Below, piece after piece: positions 51,378 to 64,000 of a stretch of 64,000 bases of DNA. The notes beneath the pieces are model-generated. The model saw only the letters and a list, made by a program, of their open reading frames with translations, did not search any database and was not told the origin of the DNA. The translations under genes and the position numbers were made by a program. Within the stretch, counting starts at the first letter, position 1. Each line of letters begins with the position of its first letter. Origin of the DNA: Acridotheres tristis (Eukaryota; Chordata; Aves; Passeriformes; Sturnidae); assembly GCA_037013685.1 (NCBI GenBank), contig CM072891.1, positions 806,001-870,000 of the forward strand, read 5' to 3'.

Positions 51378-52948
51378 AGTTGATGGCTTTGCCTTCCATC
51401 TCTTCATAGAACATCAGCCTGAACTTCACTAAATAGCGGAGCTTCTTTTTTGTTGAAGGGCAACTAATTGAAGTTGAACTAATTGTTGAAGTGTTTTCAA
51501 AAAAGTATAAAATATGCATCCTTATGTCTAAATTTTACGTTCTTCATAGTTTAAGAAATGGCTACCTGCTTTTTAAAATTAAATTTTGGAGAAAGATTTA
51601 CCCTTTCACGTTACTGTACTTGTTTCTAAGCTAGGCCAACACTTGTCACTTTGTCACATATATGTCTGAAATAGCTTAAATGCTTTCCGTGTTTCACCAT
51701 CCAGAAGTTATTGTGCTAGCAGGAATGGAAAAGCTGAGATTGCTGTATTCGTTGTTTCTATTTACTCTTCTTGAGTAGTTTATTAATTAATGGGCTTACT
51801 GTAAGCTTGATTTTTAAACCTCATTTCCTAACAATGTACCATTGTGTAAAGAAAATAAGTGAGCTGGCCTGTGCTCAAACAGTGAAATTTACTTGAGTGA
51901 GTATTGACATTAAAATTTTGAACACTAGTTTGTTGCAGTTTCTCAATTGCATAAAAGAAAGCATCTCATGTAGCTGTTTCTCTGCAGGGCACACTTGAAT
52001 GAGGAACTTTCTTCTAGTTACAGTTTCTTAGAGCTGAACTATCTGCTTTCCCAAGGCTGTCGAGAGGGAAGTGGCTCAAAGAAAGGGAAAACTGGAAGAA
52101 AGATGGGCTTTGGTTTGTTTGTTTTTATTTTCTTTTCTTGTTGAATAGTGGCCTCTACTCCTCCACCCGGCAGAGCAATTTGTAGGTTATTTAGTGCTTA
52201 GATCCTCATTTTTCAGCTTAAGGCTACAAGTGTGTCTCTATATGCATGATTTTACTAGCATGCATTGTTTCACTAGACCTGATGGGATTGTTTGCATATT
52301 CAAAGTTACTTGGCTTACTAGCAGAGACTTTAAAAACATTATGTGATATCTGAAACTGTTACGAGGTAACTGTTTGTGTGTTGTAGGTTCATGATTTTAT
52401 CTTTTCCTGAAATGATTTGCAATGGTGTCTACTTTTGTTTTTATAACAAAGATGTATTTCCTTATCACAGTCAAGAAGGAGGCTACACTGTGAAGAATTT
52501 TACATTGAGATTTCATGCTATTTTTGAAGTTTCTCTGGGTCTGTAGAGTAGTGGTCAACCAGGTAACAATTTCCTTCCAAACTTCCTGTTTGCTCTGGAC
52601 TGTTGGAGCAGTATGTAAGGATGAGAAATGGTGGTTTTGTTTTTCTTAATGTTTGTCATCTTAGACTGCTAAAATCAACACTGTGTCTGTGGTGTGCTTT
52701 TAAATGTTTAAGCAGTCTTCTTGCACACGGCTTTATTTTTAGGATTGTGCTGACTTTTCTTCAGCATCAGAGTCAAATGATCTGTGGTAATGTGAGCATA
52801 CCTGATTTGAGATGATTATGACCCTTACTCTGCACAGGTTTATACACCCACTTAATTTACTCCTGCTCAAAATTCATGTTAAGTTGAAATAAACTTCTCA
52901 AAGTGTGCAGAGTAGAGCATATGTAGGCCTGAATAGGATGCTAGTACA

Positions 52949-52972
52949 GTGTGTGTGTGTATATATGTATAC
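52949..52972 (+). repeat. Short (GT)n(AT)n microsatellite
   Basis: Six GT units are followed by ATATATGTATAC. It lies in intron 1 of PRKD1. Confidence 0.8.
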
Positions 52973-53712
52973 ATTGCCTATTTCTCTATCTTTATATGGT
53001 GGTTTTGCATATAAATAATACATATGTGGGTTCACATGTATAAAACTTAATGCTATATGTAATTTAGAAGTTTATATTTCCTTATAAACCTGTGTTTTCC
53101 TTATGTTAGAGTACTTTAACTTTTGCACTTCAGATGCCGTTTAGGTTTTTAATTTTGGTAGAGAGTGTAATTATATTGATGGTGCAATGTACATGATGTG
53201 AAAAGTGGAATGAGCAAAGTGTGGCTTTATCTCTATTTTCCACGAGAGGCATTCTTTCAGAAATTTTATCCTGAGGTAACTGTAGATACTTCCTTTACGA
53301 ATCTGAAGATGAAATGGTACATACTGTTTTCTGGCATAAATTCAAACACCTTTAAATCTGTTAAGAACTGTTCTGGAGACAACACAATTTGATTTCTTTG
53401 AGTTTGTGTGTTTTGTTTGTCTTGCTTAGAACCAGTGACATGAAAACCTTGAGACTTGTCAATGTGGGGTTATTTTTTCTTCAGTTAAAATGGATCTTGA
53501 GCATTTAAATTATGATATAGTTGACATGATATGAGGATCAACTTTCAAATATGTGCCAGTGTTTGACTTCTAGGCTGACTCCCTCACAAGAACAGTGGGA
53601 AGATATTGTAAAATATGATCTTTGTTTTCTGAAGACAAATAGTATGAATTATTGCCCTTTTTGAGTTAGCTGCACACAATAAAACCACTTCTCCAGGACA
53701 AAAGTGTAATCC

Positions 53713-53744
53713 AAAGTGCACTTTAATTAAAGTGCACTTTAATT
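53713..53744. repeat. 16-base tandem duplication of a palindromic unit
   Basis: AAAGTGCACTTTAATT is repeated at 53713-53728 and 53729-53744. Each unit holds the perfect palindrome AAAGTGCACTTT, and the junction makes TTAATTAA. The block can form a cruciform or long hairpin. Confidence 0.92.
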
Positions 53745-56700
53745 ATATGGAATTGCCATGTTACCAAATAATTTTATATTAAAAAGTCAAAGAAAATAAT
53801 CTTTATACAACTTGTTAATGCAAATTCATTCAAGTTTAATTCAAAGGGGATATTATTTGTATTCTGTGTGTATTGAAATTCTTTGTCATTGTTATAGCTC
53901 ACCTATGATGAATTGGGGTACTGCAGTGGCGTTCCCAAGTTTTGGAAACTTTGAGTTCTCAGGTAAATACATGAGGCAGTGTTACTTGACTTGAGAATGT
54001 GTATTTTATAAAATAGCTCTTAGGTCAGCTAATAAGATCATATACTGCCTAGGCTTTTGGCACTTAAAGATTTAGAAGTTTTGAGGAATACAAAAATCAT
54101 AAATATAAGAAAAAATTTGATCAGAAACAGAGGAAATAAGACTTGAGCTGCATAGGTGTTGTTCCGACTGATTTATAAAAGTAGTGTTGTAGATGATTCA
54201 GTGGTTTGAATAATTCTGAAATTTTATGGTAGGAAAAGAGAGTAATAATAGGAGAGGCCATTTTGGGAAAGGGAAAGGACAAAAAGAAAAGTACTTGGTT
54301 CGAGTAGCATACTGCAACTAGAATACTGTGCCTAGATTCATCTTTATGCAAGGTTATCTGGTGTTAAATTAGGAGAATTGCTACAAATCGAATTAAGAGT
54401 GTTCCTGAGAATTGAACCAAACACATTCAGGAACAGGTTTACTCCACTTTTGCTTCTAGTTGTCATTATAAGGAAAATTTAACTTATTCTTAAATAAATA
54501 AAAAAGGAAAACAAAAATGAATTCAGTTCTGTTTTCTCAGGCTGGAATCTCTTGTGGTCTGAGCAAAAGGGGGAAAACCTTTTCCAAAGGTTGATGTGAA
54601 AATATATTTATCTTTTTCTGCAATGCTTTTAAGCAGTCATGGAAAACATGTGGGGTTTGTTTATATGAGTGATGGGGGTTTTATTTGTTTGTGCGTGTTT
54701 TTTGTTTGGGTGGGTTTTTGTTTGTTTTTCCCCCAAACCTACACGTTCTCCTAAAATCAACAAGAGCCTGGTAGTAATGAAGTCAATACCTTTAGAGTTG
54801 GATAGGGACTCAGTGTACATGAGGTACTATAGAGATTTTTAGCTTCAGGATAAACAGAGAAACTGACATGTTTTTACCATGCTGACCAAGAGTCATATAT
54901 CTTCATTCAAACATAAAAATGTAAATATTTCATGTATTCGCAACACTGTTGTTTGTAGTCACAGTCTTTATATGCTCTAGAAGAGTTATTACAGATGTGG
55001 TGTTTAGTTGTGATAGCTAAATTCTCATGGTGTCTTTTACTGGTGTACACTGGTAGCAAAGAGTTAATTTTTTAATTTTTTTCTTCATGAAGTGAGTTTT
55101 TCTCAGCACTGAATACTTTCCTCTGCCTGTGTTGTGGAAGTACCAAGTTGTTAATTGAATTTGAGAAATGCAAGCTGCCTTGTTATTATGCGCATAAACA
55201 TTTTCCAAACTCAAGGGAGACTTTTGATGTTTACAGTTTAATCTTTTATTGACTTTACTTTTATTGTTCCCCACGCTGGAAACTGTAAGCCTCTGTATGC
55301 AACATTAGTTTGTAGCTTAGTTAAAGTTACTTTTGGACCATATCTGAGAAGACTCTAGAACTTCAGTGAAAGGGAGTCAATCTGAGTTAGTTTAAAGAAA
55401 CTGGTGTTTTTAAGAGATGTTAACTCTGTTATGTAATCTGTCATGCATCCAGATAAGGAAAATGGGTCTGATACCACTAACCTCTATAGGGCATTTGAGA
55501 GTTTCCTAGCTAATGATTAAAGACTATTGAATACATTGTCATAGAATAAAAAATAAGATGGAGCTCTAGATAGTGGACAGGGCTTGTAACCAAAGCAGTT
55601 CACATCTTAATTTTTAAAGGAATCATAGAAGGAATGTGTTGTTATTTCCACTGATACTTTCCCCAGGAAATACGTAATTTCCATAATGATTTAAAGAAAG
55701 TAGAAGATGAATATGGCATATGAAATGTTTCTCAATGCTGATGAGATTGAGTTCTGTTGCCAGAGAAAGGATGGAATTTATTGAATGAAGTTGCAACATT
55801 TCGCAGACGGAGGTGCCATGTGGAAATAGTATGGCATGTACTCGGTGAATTTGAAATACCCGAGGTCTGACTGTCCCATAGAAGACTTAGTGAGTGTAAA
55901 CCACATGATGACCTGAGAATGCACAGACAGCCCAGAAGCCCAGTGTGTCCTGAAAGTGTGGTGGGTTTATGAGATCTCTGCTGTGGATTGTGTGAAACAC
56001 CCTGGCATGTGCCAAATCCCTGTAAGGATTTCTGCAGACTTTTACCGTCGATTTTTTCCCTGTGATTTCTGGAAATCTCTCACAAACATCTGAAACTAAC
56101 TTGTTCTTCTTACCTAGATTTTCTTTTCCCTCCTCTGTGTTTGGAGAAATCTGCCTGTATGGTTTCCATATGTTTATATTGTGGTTACTTGCAAGTAAAC
56201 AAACACACTTAGTGAAGACTGCATGTTGTTATTTTTGGTTTCTTATTTTTACTGTATTTTGTATATGAAACTATTTCAGTTAAAAACTTATGCCAAATGT
56301 GCGTTTGCTTTTTTTATAGTGATTATGCTAGCAATTATTTTAAGGACATCTATGGAATTTTTAAGATTAAAAAATGTAGAATTAAAAATTGCAATTAGAG
56401 ACAACTCTTGGTTTCAATATACTCAGTGAATATCTCAAGCAACCTGTGATAAGCACATGCATAGTTCATAAATTTTTTTAAAATTACAGTTGTGTAGGTA
56501 ATCTGTCTTCTTAACTGGTTGACATCAGACATGTTTATGTTGATGTTATGTAATATGGTTGCAGTTACATAGTTGCAATCAAGTATATAATTAAAATGTC
56601 TCTTTCAAGTGTTTATCCAAAGTGTAGGTGAACTGTCCTCTAAAATACTTCATCTTCCCTGTAGAGCAGTGTGGCTCTATATAGAGTATCTCTTTAAGTA

Positions 56701-56879
56701 TATCTTCAGTCAGTTGTCTTGTATATTGTCTCTTGATGCTTGGAGGAGGACTTCCCTTTCTTCCGGAGCTACTGCATGCCTTTTGCATACTGTCAAATTG
56801 TCATCTGTAAAGTCTTCCTTGTAGTGTGTTCTGGAAAAATGGTTAGTGGTTGGAAGGCACCTTAATGAACCCAGAATCA

Positions 56880-57680
56880 CAGAATGGGTAAGGGTGCTCA
56901 GAGTTGGCTTCTGGGCTGCAGGTGTACATTGGCATCTCATGTTGAGCTTTTTGGTCCTCAAACATCCTGAAGTCTTCCTCCCCAGGACTAGTCTTGATCC
57001 TTTCTCCACCCAGGCTGTACTTGTGCTGGGATTGCCTCAACCCAGGTGCAGGACCTTGCCCTTGGCCTCGTTGAACTTCTTGAGGTTCTTGGGGTTCTTG
57101 AGCCCCCATCTCAAGCCTGTCAGGGACTCTGGATGGCATCCCTTCACTCCAGCTTGTCAACTGCACCACACAGCTCAGTGTCAGCAGCAAGCTCGCTGAG
57201 GGTGCTCTCAGTCCTGCTGTTCATGTCACTGACAAAGATGTTAAAAATGCTCATCTCAGTACCACCCTCTGAGGAACATCCACTCCTCACTGCTTTGTGT
57301 TGGATATTGAGCTGGTCATGACAACTGAGTGCTACCATCCAGCCAAATTTTATCTAGTGAGAGGTGCATCCATTAAATGCACATCTCTCCACCTTACAGA
57401 AGAGGATGTCACGCAGGGCAGTGCCAACTGCTTTGCATAAGTCCATGTATATAATGTCTTCTGCTCTTTCCTCATCCACTGCTGCTGTAACCCCGTTGTA
57501 GAAGGTCACCAAATTTCATGGATATGATTTGCCTTTAATGTCATCAATCACCTTATTATTTTCCATGTGTCTTAGCATAGTGTCCAAGAGGACCTGTTTC
57601 ATGATTTTGCCAGGCACTGAGGTGAGAAAATAGTTGTTTCATTTTTCTGTATCAGACTCGAGTGTCACTTTTGCAGGGTT
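56880..57680 (-). mobile_element. CR1 LINE ORF2 fragment (reverse transcriptase C-terminal part), antisense, inside PRKD1 intron 1
   Basis: Read on the - strand, the fragment carries CR1 reverse-transcriptase sequence broken over several frames. FNIFVSDMNS...CTLSELAADTELCGAVDKLE-like text lies at about 57150-57270. It is followed by KYSLGGERIKTSPGEEDF and, one frame over, KKLNMRCQCTPAAQKP. In CR1 the catalytic box reads F-A-D-D, and here it reads L-A-A-D, so the first catalytic aspartate is lost. Together with the frameshift near 56960-57000 this shows a dead element. DNA-level blocks agree: CCCAGGTGCAGGACCTTGCCC, GGATGGCATCCCTTCACTCC, CACCTTATTATTTTCCATGTG. The normal CR1 3' UTR does not follow cleanly on its low-coordinate side, where a stray AGAATCACAGAATGGG at 56872-56887 remains. 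Only transposon-derived protein is encoded, and it is non-functional. Confidence 0.88.
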
Positions 57681-60287
57681 GATTGCAGAGGTTCTGCTAG
57701 AAAGGCTGCCTAAATTTTGTTATGGTGTCTCACTTGCTACACAAGAACCTGCTCTGCTCTGACACGCCCTTTGCTTACCTTTTCCTGACTTGTGGTTTTG
57801 ATATGAATGTCCAGAATTTTGCAGACCAAAAAAAACTTTTTTCTTCTTTGTACAATTTTAGTACTGCTAAATGAGCTCTTGCTTTTTTGAGACTTTTCTT
57901 TCTTTTTGAATATTTCTATCCAGGAAATAGTCTAAAATGATGGCAGACTTGTCTTCACTCAAAAACCCATGTTTAAAATAAATTGTGCATGTCAGCTTTT
58001 GATATTTTAAAGTATAAAATACTGACATATGCACTTCAAGTCAGCTACTTCATGAAGCAGATTTTTGCTTTCTAAATGCTCTTCTAGTTTTATCTGCTGA
58101 AACAATATGTAAGGTTGGAAGTGCAGTGCATCATGCTATGTTGAGATAATACTGTGGATATATTGTAGTGATTTATGCATAGGCATAAAATTAGGCATAA
58201 ATTCCAGTGTATATCTCTTTTGTCTACTTTCTCTTCCTCCACCTATTTGTGGCTTCCTTTTTCTTGTTCCTTGTATGTGTTTTCTTCTTCAGCCGAGGAA
58301 AACATAAGAAATAAGCTTTCACTTCTCCAACTATACAACGTGTATATTCCTGTTGCGATTGTATTGCTTACATAGCCTGTTGTGTGTGCCTCTTCTGCAG
58401 TCAGAACCACATCAGAAACAGTGTTACGACGTTCAAGATAAAACATAGGTCATTATTTTGATAAAAATGTATCAAATTTTATTATTTTTTTAAATTTAGA
58501 AACATCAATGCAAATCATCTAATCTGGTTCTTGGCTGTTTCCTAAGAGAAGAAAAGAGGCATTTTGAGACTTTTATTACTGGTGAGCATAAAATGCTCTT
58601 CCCAATGTGACTTTAGGCACAAGGTGTATGCACAGATCTACTAAGAGAAGCTGCAAACAATGACCACAGTTGCCAGCTCTGAACCTCTACCTTGTACATT
58701 TTAAAAGAGCTGGATCTGAGCATGTCCTGTGTAGTCTGAAAGCATGTTCTATTTCTTCTTTCTTCAAATTATTTTTTAAAAAGTCAACCTTGAGAAATAA
58801 TTTTTTCCCAAGTGTTAGGAATAGTTTTTGTCAACAGCTTGTCTCATGAAAAAGTACAGGCAAGACACAGCTGAGTCTGGGAGACACATTCTGGCTTTGA
58901 GGCAATTTGCCTGAAAGATGCTTGTCCTTAAAAATGTCAATTTACCTATTGCCTGATCTTTCCTCCAAAGAATCCCTTTCCATAAAAATAGGAATTACTA
59001 ATATATGTGGGCCATAGTGGTCAAGCATACCCTGCTTTCCCTCTTGGCAGCACTGCATGTCCTTATTTAATTTATGGGTGCTAGGCTAGGGACTTTATTC
59101 AGGCTGAAGTGTTTCTGAAAGCCCCATAGAACCTTGGGCCACAAAGGGTTAAACTTCTTAAATTGTGTCATTACTCCATGGTGTGAGGGTCTGTGCCATG
59201 AAGGAAACCTCATTGATAAGGAGATGACAGTATGAGTTCATGTTTTCATTTTAGCTGTAATAATTTTCCCATTTTGCTCTGAACTTCAGCCCCCTTCTGC
59301 ACCAGCTTTCAAGGGCTGGGTTACAGGTTTGCTGTCTGCTTGTGACAGGACTCCAGGTGTGCTGACCACACTGTCTAATGTTGTAAGTGCTGTTCTTACC
59401 TCTCTGAGCATTACATGCTGCCACTTGAAGTCAACTGCATCTAGAAAAATGGGAAAATAGCATACCAGATTAGTAAAAACACACATACTGTAGATATCTG
59501 AAGGGTTGAACTCATGCCTTTGTTCTTTTATTTTTATGATACTTACCTCTAAATAGAAGGAATGCAGCAAAATATGTAGACTATGAGTAGGAGTCTGTTC
59601 AATTCCAAACCCACACAGTTTTCACTGCATTTTTCCCTAAAAGAGTTGGCTGTCCTAAACTTTAAAAAAAGAAGTGTTGAGTGAAAATTGAAACAATCTG
59701 GTCAAAGTTTGTGTGTGCTTGTGTAGGGATGGAGGGAATTAAGTTAGGGGAAAGATCTCTTGATTTTAGACTGTGTGATTTCCTGATTTCAGGAAGAAAA
59801 TTAGACATTGCTGTCTGTATGTTATCCTTCTTATGTAACAGTGTGTCTGCAGACCATTTTTCCACAAGGCAAATTGTCATTGCAGCAAGAATTCAGATAA
59901 CTGTAATAGATTATGCGTCAGAAAAGACAGTAAAATCAAATAGTTTGGAAAATAAAAATACTTGTCCTCTACATCTAGAAATGTCTCTCTAGTATATATT
60001 TAATCTGTGTCTATGATCATGTATCATGCCATGTGGATTTGACCCAGGGATTGACATGGTTTTCATACCTTACAAAGAAATGCCAGTGTCCTGACTTCCA
60101 GTTCTTAAACTAGCTTAAATGGTCACCCAATGTAAACCTTCTCTTTCTTTCATTTAACTAGTTTTATTTACTTTTAGCAACTCTCACAAAACTATTGCTA
60201 GGTTCTGGGCTGTATTCTGGTGCTATACAGAATTAGTTCTCGATGTGAACGCTAAAGAAGAATTTACAAAGCTGATAGCTAAACTCT

Positions 60288-60540
60288 TCCAGCTAGTGAC
60301 AGAGGCCGAAACGAAGAACTGAGAGTTATAGTTTGAAAGAGATTCAGATTGGACATTAGGTAAAAAGTTCTTTGATAGGAAAGTAGTGCAGTTTTGCAAC
60401 AGGTACCCAGAGAGATGGTGGAGACTTCATCCTTTGTTTTTGCACTTGGGTAAACAAAACCTTGTGTCGATGAGAGTGCAGCTATAAGAGAGAAGTCAGA
60501 CTAGACAACTTTCAGACGTTCTGATGTTTCTGTGAATCTC
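60288..60540 (+). mobile_element. CR1 LINE 3'-end fragment, sense, in PRKD1 intron 1
   Basis: CTAGTGACAGAGGCCGAAAC, GATTCAGATTGGACATTAGG, AAAAAGTTCTTTGATAGGAA, CAACAGGTACCCAGAGAGATGGTGGAG and CAGACTAGACAACTTTCAGA appear in the order of a CR1 3' UTR. It ends in a worn GTTTCTGTGAATCTCAG. It is highly diverged and carries no coding capacity. Confidence 0.72.
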
Positions 60541-63500
60541 AGAGTATGCAGTGAATCTTTGTTTATACTTGTCCATTTGTTACATGGGTGCCTAATAGAT
60601 ATTAGGTGGCCTGTAGTATAATAGAACCTTATATATTGCTATATTTTTGTGCATAGGGAAGAAACCACTCCCTTCAGTACTCCACAGTCAAGGTATTTTG
60701 GACAGCTAGTGATTATACATCTTAAACTGCATTGAATGATATCTCAGCATACAAACCCAGCAGTTTATTGGCAGTATTTTTGAAACAAGCTCCTATGAGA
60801 AGTCCATCTTAGGGAGTGGACAAAAGCACAGTAATTCCTTAAGGAAAATTATTTATAAAAACCACACACACCAACCTTTTCTGTATTAAAGACCGACCTC
60901 AAATCTTACAGATTAGACATAAAAAGAGGAACGGCCTGCTGAGTTATCTATTGTTATGGAATGGTAATGGGTTGGTCTGTGCAGAGATTAAAGGAAGGAT
61001 TGATACAATGAAGTAACACACCCATCTGCTGCAAAATTTGTTTCAAATGGAACAATGTGCAACTTTTCAAGGAAGGAAGATGATGCACTGCTTGAGAAGC
61101 GAGCTGCTGAGTACATGTTTGATTTATCTGTCTGTGCAGGAAGGACACGTGCATGTTGGAGATGTTTTGCAGGGCAAAAGATGCATTATTTAGACCTCAC
61201 CTCGCTGTTAGTGCTTAGCGGGAAGACCAAGGTAACAGCCGAGCTAAAACTGATGGTTGTTGTAGTGCTTCTTCTTTTAACTCCTCTTTCACCTGTGCTC
61301 GTTTTTCCCGTGCTTTTTTAGCAGGCTCTTGTTGACTGGTGACATTATGTAATTTAGGCATCTAAAGTTAATATCCTGGACTGGTAGACAGTTGAGTAAA
61401 CTAAGGGCATGCAGTCCAAGCTAAAATTTATATGCTGATTTTTAAATATATTTTAATGTGCTGTGCATTCACAGTTAGCACATATGTGCAATTGTATGTT
61501 TAAATTGAAGAATGTTAACGATGCATGGTAACATTCAGAGCACTGTTTCATACTGCAGTCACACAATTTTGTTAAATACTTTGATTTGCCCAGTAAATTA
61601 TCTATGTTCTTAAAAAATGGAAAAATAAATATGTGTCAGTTTTACTAACACTTGAGCAAGTCTCATTTTTTGGGTATAATATAGTGAAGAGAGTAAAAAT
61701 CCTTTTGAAAACTGATGTGTGAAACAAGAATTTCTAAACTTTTTTTAAAGCTACTGAAAATCTGTTACTGTTTGTTCAAAGGTGGCCTAAGAACAAAAAA
61801 CTTAATCTCATCAATATAAAAGGTCAAGAAATATCTGCTTCCTTTTTAGAGAGGTAAATAATCAATGTGTAAAAATGTGATAAAATATATGTGGAGATGC
61901 CTTGGGAAAAGATCTGAAGGGAAAAAAACTTGTTTGTTGGTCTCACTGATATACAGAGTATATCTCCAATTGCTGGTGAGTGAACCTACATTGTTTATTT
62001 TAGAAAGAATATTTTTATGCTGTTAACTGAATTTTTGAGTAATAATGTCACTGTTTCTTCTGTTTGGCAGTACAAGAGAGAGGTTCTGAAAACAACAAAA
62101 AATCATTACATAACAAGAAGGGCTTTCCAAAGAGCAAGTCAAACCTTAACTTTCATCTTTTGAATAGGAATGCATAAAAATCTTTCACTAGTGGGATTGT
62201 TGTCCCCTATCAATATCACTATTGATTGTTATCCCCATCTTTTCCTTATGTGTTTCAAACAAAAATGAATGTTGAATGTCTCCTGCATGTTGAGAACATG
62301 CTTAAATGAGTACAGGTAAGCAATAGGACAAGAGATTTTTTTAAAAATTGAAACTGTACCTTATGATAACTACTTAGAAATATTAACTATTTTGTTTTAA
62401 TCCAAGAAAGATGCTATTTTTTGATTCCAGAGTTTGCATTCAGATTCTTATGAAATGATGATCAACCACCTCTGTGACAATTTGAAAATACATGAAGCTT
62501 TACATTAGAATAATGTGTATTTTTGTTCTTTCTCTGGATGTCAGTGGGGGAGTGGGCACTTATGACAGGTGAATTGAGTGCACACTATTGAAAGAACTTA
62601 CATTTGGTAAAAAAACAGTAATAGCAAAGAAAACTTGGTTCTGTTTTTTTCAAAGAGGTCAACATCTGGATAGAACAGGGGGCCAAGTAACCTTACTGAA
62701 GGTAGGCTGCCTTGGACTTCAGGCTTTTAGTTTTGAGAGAATTCATATGGAATTCAAATATTTCAACAGGCTTAAGCATAGAAAAATTTGTGTCAGAATT
62801 CACAAACTATTGTGAGACAAATACATTAGAAATCAAGCTTTATTATTACCAGGTTAAATGGATGCAAATGATTGGACATCCTTGGATTTAGTTTTGCCTT
62901 CTAATTTGCCTCAGCAGATAACACTAAAGAAGCTTGTTAGTAGATTCTCTAGTTCTATGTATATTCTTAATTACTGATAGAATATTAATATGCTTTGCTA
63001 AATCTGTTGTTTATTATCAAGGCCTTTCATCACATCACTGCACAACTGGGGGACTGTGCTCCTGTTGCACCCAACACTGCATGTTTACTCAGCTTACAGA
63101 AGTGGCTCTATGGATAGTACAGTGCTGTAAGGATGAAATATAACTTCCTGCAGGCTTCAATAGCTTTTTAAAGCTTCCCTGTGATACCCAGTGTATTCGA
63201 AAGTGTAATTCTGAAATCAATTTAGACCTATTAGAGATATAGAAAGAGTAGTCCTTCAAGGTAATAAATGATCTGAAAGTTTTATTAAAGATCTAAGTTA
63301 TTGATCTGTTCTAGGCAATATTCTCAGTTTTTACTGCCTTACTTTTCACCTTCCCCCTTTTCCCTGTCTACTCCCCAGTGTGTTTGGTATCTGCACTCTG
63401 TCTGCTGAGTTTTGATGACTTGGGTTGTGTATGATGTCAAGGATTTCTGAGTAGTGTTTGTCATTTAAAAGGCAGCCAAGGGCAAATGAGGTCTGGTGCA

Positions 63501-64000
63501 CTCAGCCCAAGAAGGCTCTGGGTGTCAGTTGTGTGGAGAAAGGTAGATAAATGGCCATTGGAGATTTCCTTGATTAGATGTTTTACTGTAAATGAATAGT
63601 AAATTGGCAACTGTTGTCCTTGCTTGTAGGTAATGATCGACTGATTATGTTTGTTAAATACAAAAAGAAACCAAAAAGCCTTTGAATGCATACATTGAAG
63701 TAAATTGTCATGGTGAGGGGAGGAAGTTTTTTATTTTTTTGGTTGAATTTTTGTTCAGGAAAAAAAGAGCAAAACACACTTGTTCTTCTGTTCTTTGTGT
63801 AATATGTATATATCTGCTCTGTCTTCAATTATGTGCCAGTTTCTAGTACAGCCAGGTGAGCTGCTATTGCTACAAAGACAAATTTCAGCTAGTACCTCTA
63901 GAAACAGGGGCATGAGTTGGAAGTGGTTATTTGTCTTAGTAGATATTTGTTTTCTTTTGTCTGAGGAAAAGAAAAAATCTTTCCACCACTTTACCTGTAT

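Larger units (their letters stand above)
50264..64000 (+). other. PRKD1: PRKD1 intron 1 (5' part, continues beyond the window)
   Basis: The intron starts at the GTGAGA donor and runs off the right edge. The first 0.8 kb is still CpG island, after which base composition falls to AT-rich. It carries a (GTT)n/poly-T tract near 51350, a short GT/AT microsatellite near 52950, a palindromic 16-base duplication at 53713-53744, a - strand CR1 fragment at 56880-57680 and a + strand CR1 tail at 60288-60540. I looked for an acceptor followed by the FPECGFYG-type coding start and found none, which fits the very long first intron known for PRKD1 in other vertebrates. I see nothing gene-like in 51100-56880, 57690-60280 or 60550-64000. 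Confidence 0.85.

Noticed and set aside
56843..57338. Open frames of 64-117 codons on both strands
   Set aside because: The - strand ones are pieces of the broken CR1 reverse transcriptase, and the + strand ones are their shadows. They are not cellular genes.
50264..64000. Search for PRKD1 exon 2 within the window
   Set aside because: No acceptor followed by FPECGFYG-like coding was seen. The known long first intron explains the absence.

Overview
The window reads as nuclear DNA from a bird. It is mostly AT-rich, non-coding sequence. It holds several degraded CR1 LINE copies with the avian 3' end (ATTCTATG-type terminus) and two copies of a bird-type endogenous-retrovirus LTR. It has one vertebrate-style CpG island. 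There are no bacterial-type operons, no CRISPR arrays, and no tRNA or rRNA genes that I could see.

The only protein-coding feature I can support is coding exon 1 of PRKD1 (protein kinase D1) on the + strand at 50075-50263. It encodes the 63 N-terminal residues and ends in a clean AAG|GTGAGA splice donor. The exon sits in a CpG island (about 49340-51090) that serves as the presumed TATA-less promoter. An in-frame TGA 42 bases upstream of the ATG, with no in-frame ATG in between, fixes the start. Everything from 50264 to the right edge is the beginning of PRKD1 intron 1. I found no candidate second exon (expected to begin FPECGFYG) before position 64000.

Region by region: 1-4625 is AT-rich intergenic sequence. 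4626-5418 is a + strand LTR. 5419-17000 is intergenic, with an AT microsatellite, a CR1 tail at 9572-9638 and a consensus CRE at 11120. 17001-17547 is a + strand CR1. 17548-19314 is intergenic and includes a GC-rich patch at about 18030-18200. 19315-19690 is a - strand CR1. 23195-23340 is a + strand CR1 tail. 23341-38270 is a long AT-rich stretch with two CTCF-like motifs and a 3 x 19-base tandem repeat. 38271-38866 is a - strand LTR of the same family as the first. 38867-49339 is AT-rich upstream sequence with a 33-base tandem duplication. Then come the CpG island and exon, followed by 13.7 kb of intron carrying a - strand CR1 reverse-transcriptase fragment (56880-57680) and a + strand CR1 tail (60288-60540).

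In other vertebrates PRKD1 lies in a gene-poor neighbourhood between FOXG1 and G2E3/SCFD1. The 49 kb upstream of the promoter here fits the gene desert on the promoter side. Most of its content would therefore be regulatory or neutral. I see no convincing novel gene system. The points most worth checking are the shortened PRKD1 N-terminus, the inverted LTR pair, the CTCF-like sites and two unexplained GC-richer patches.
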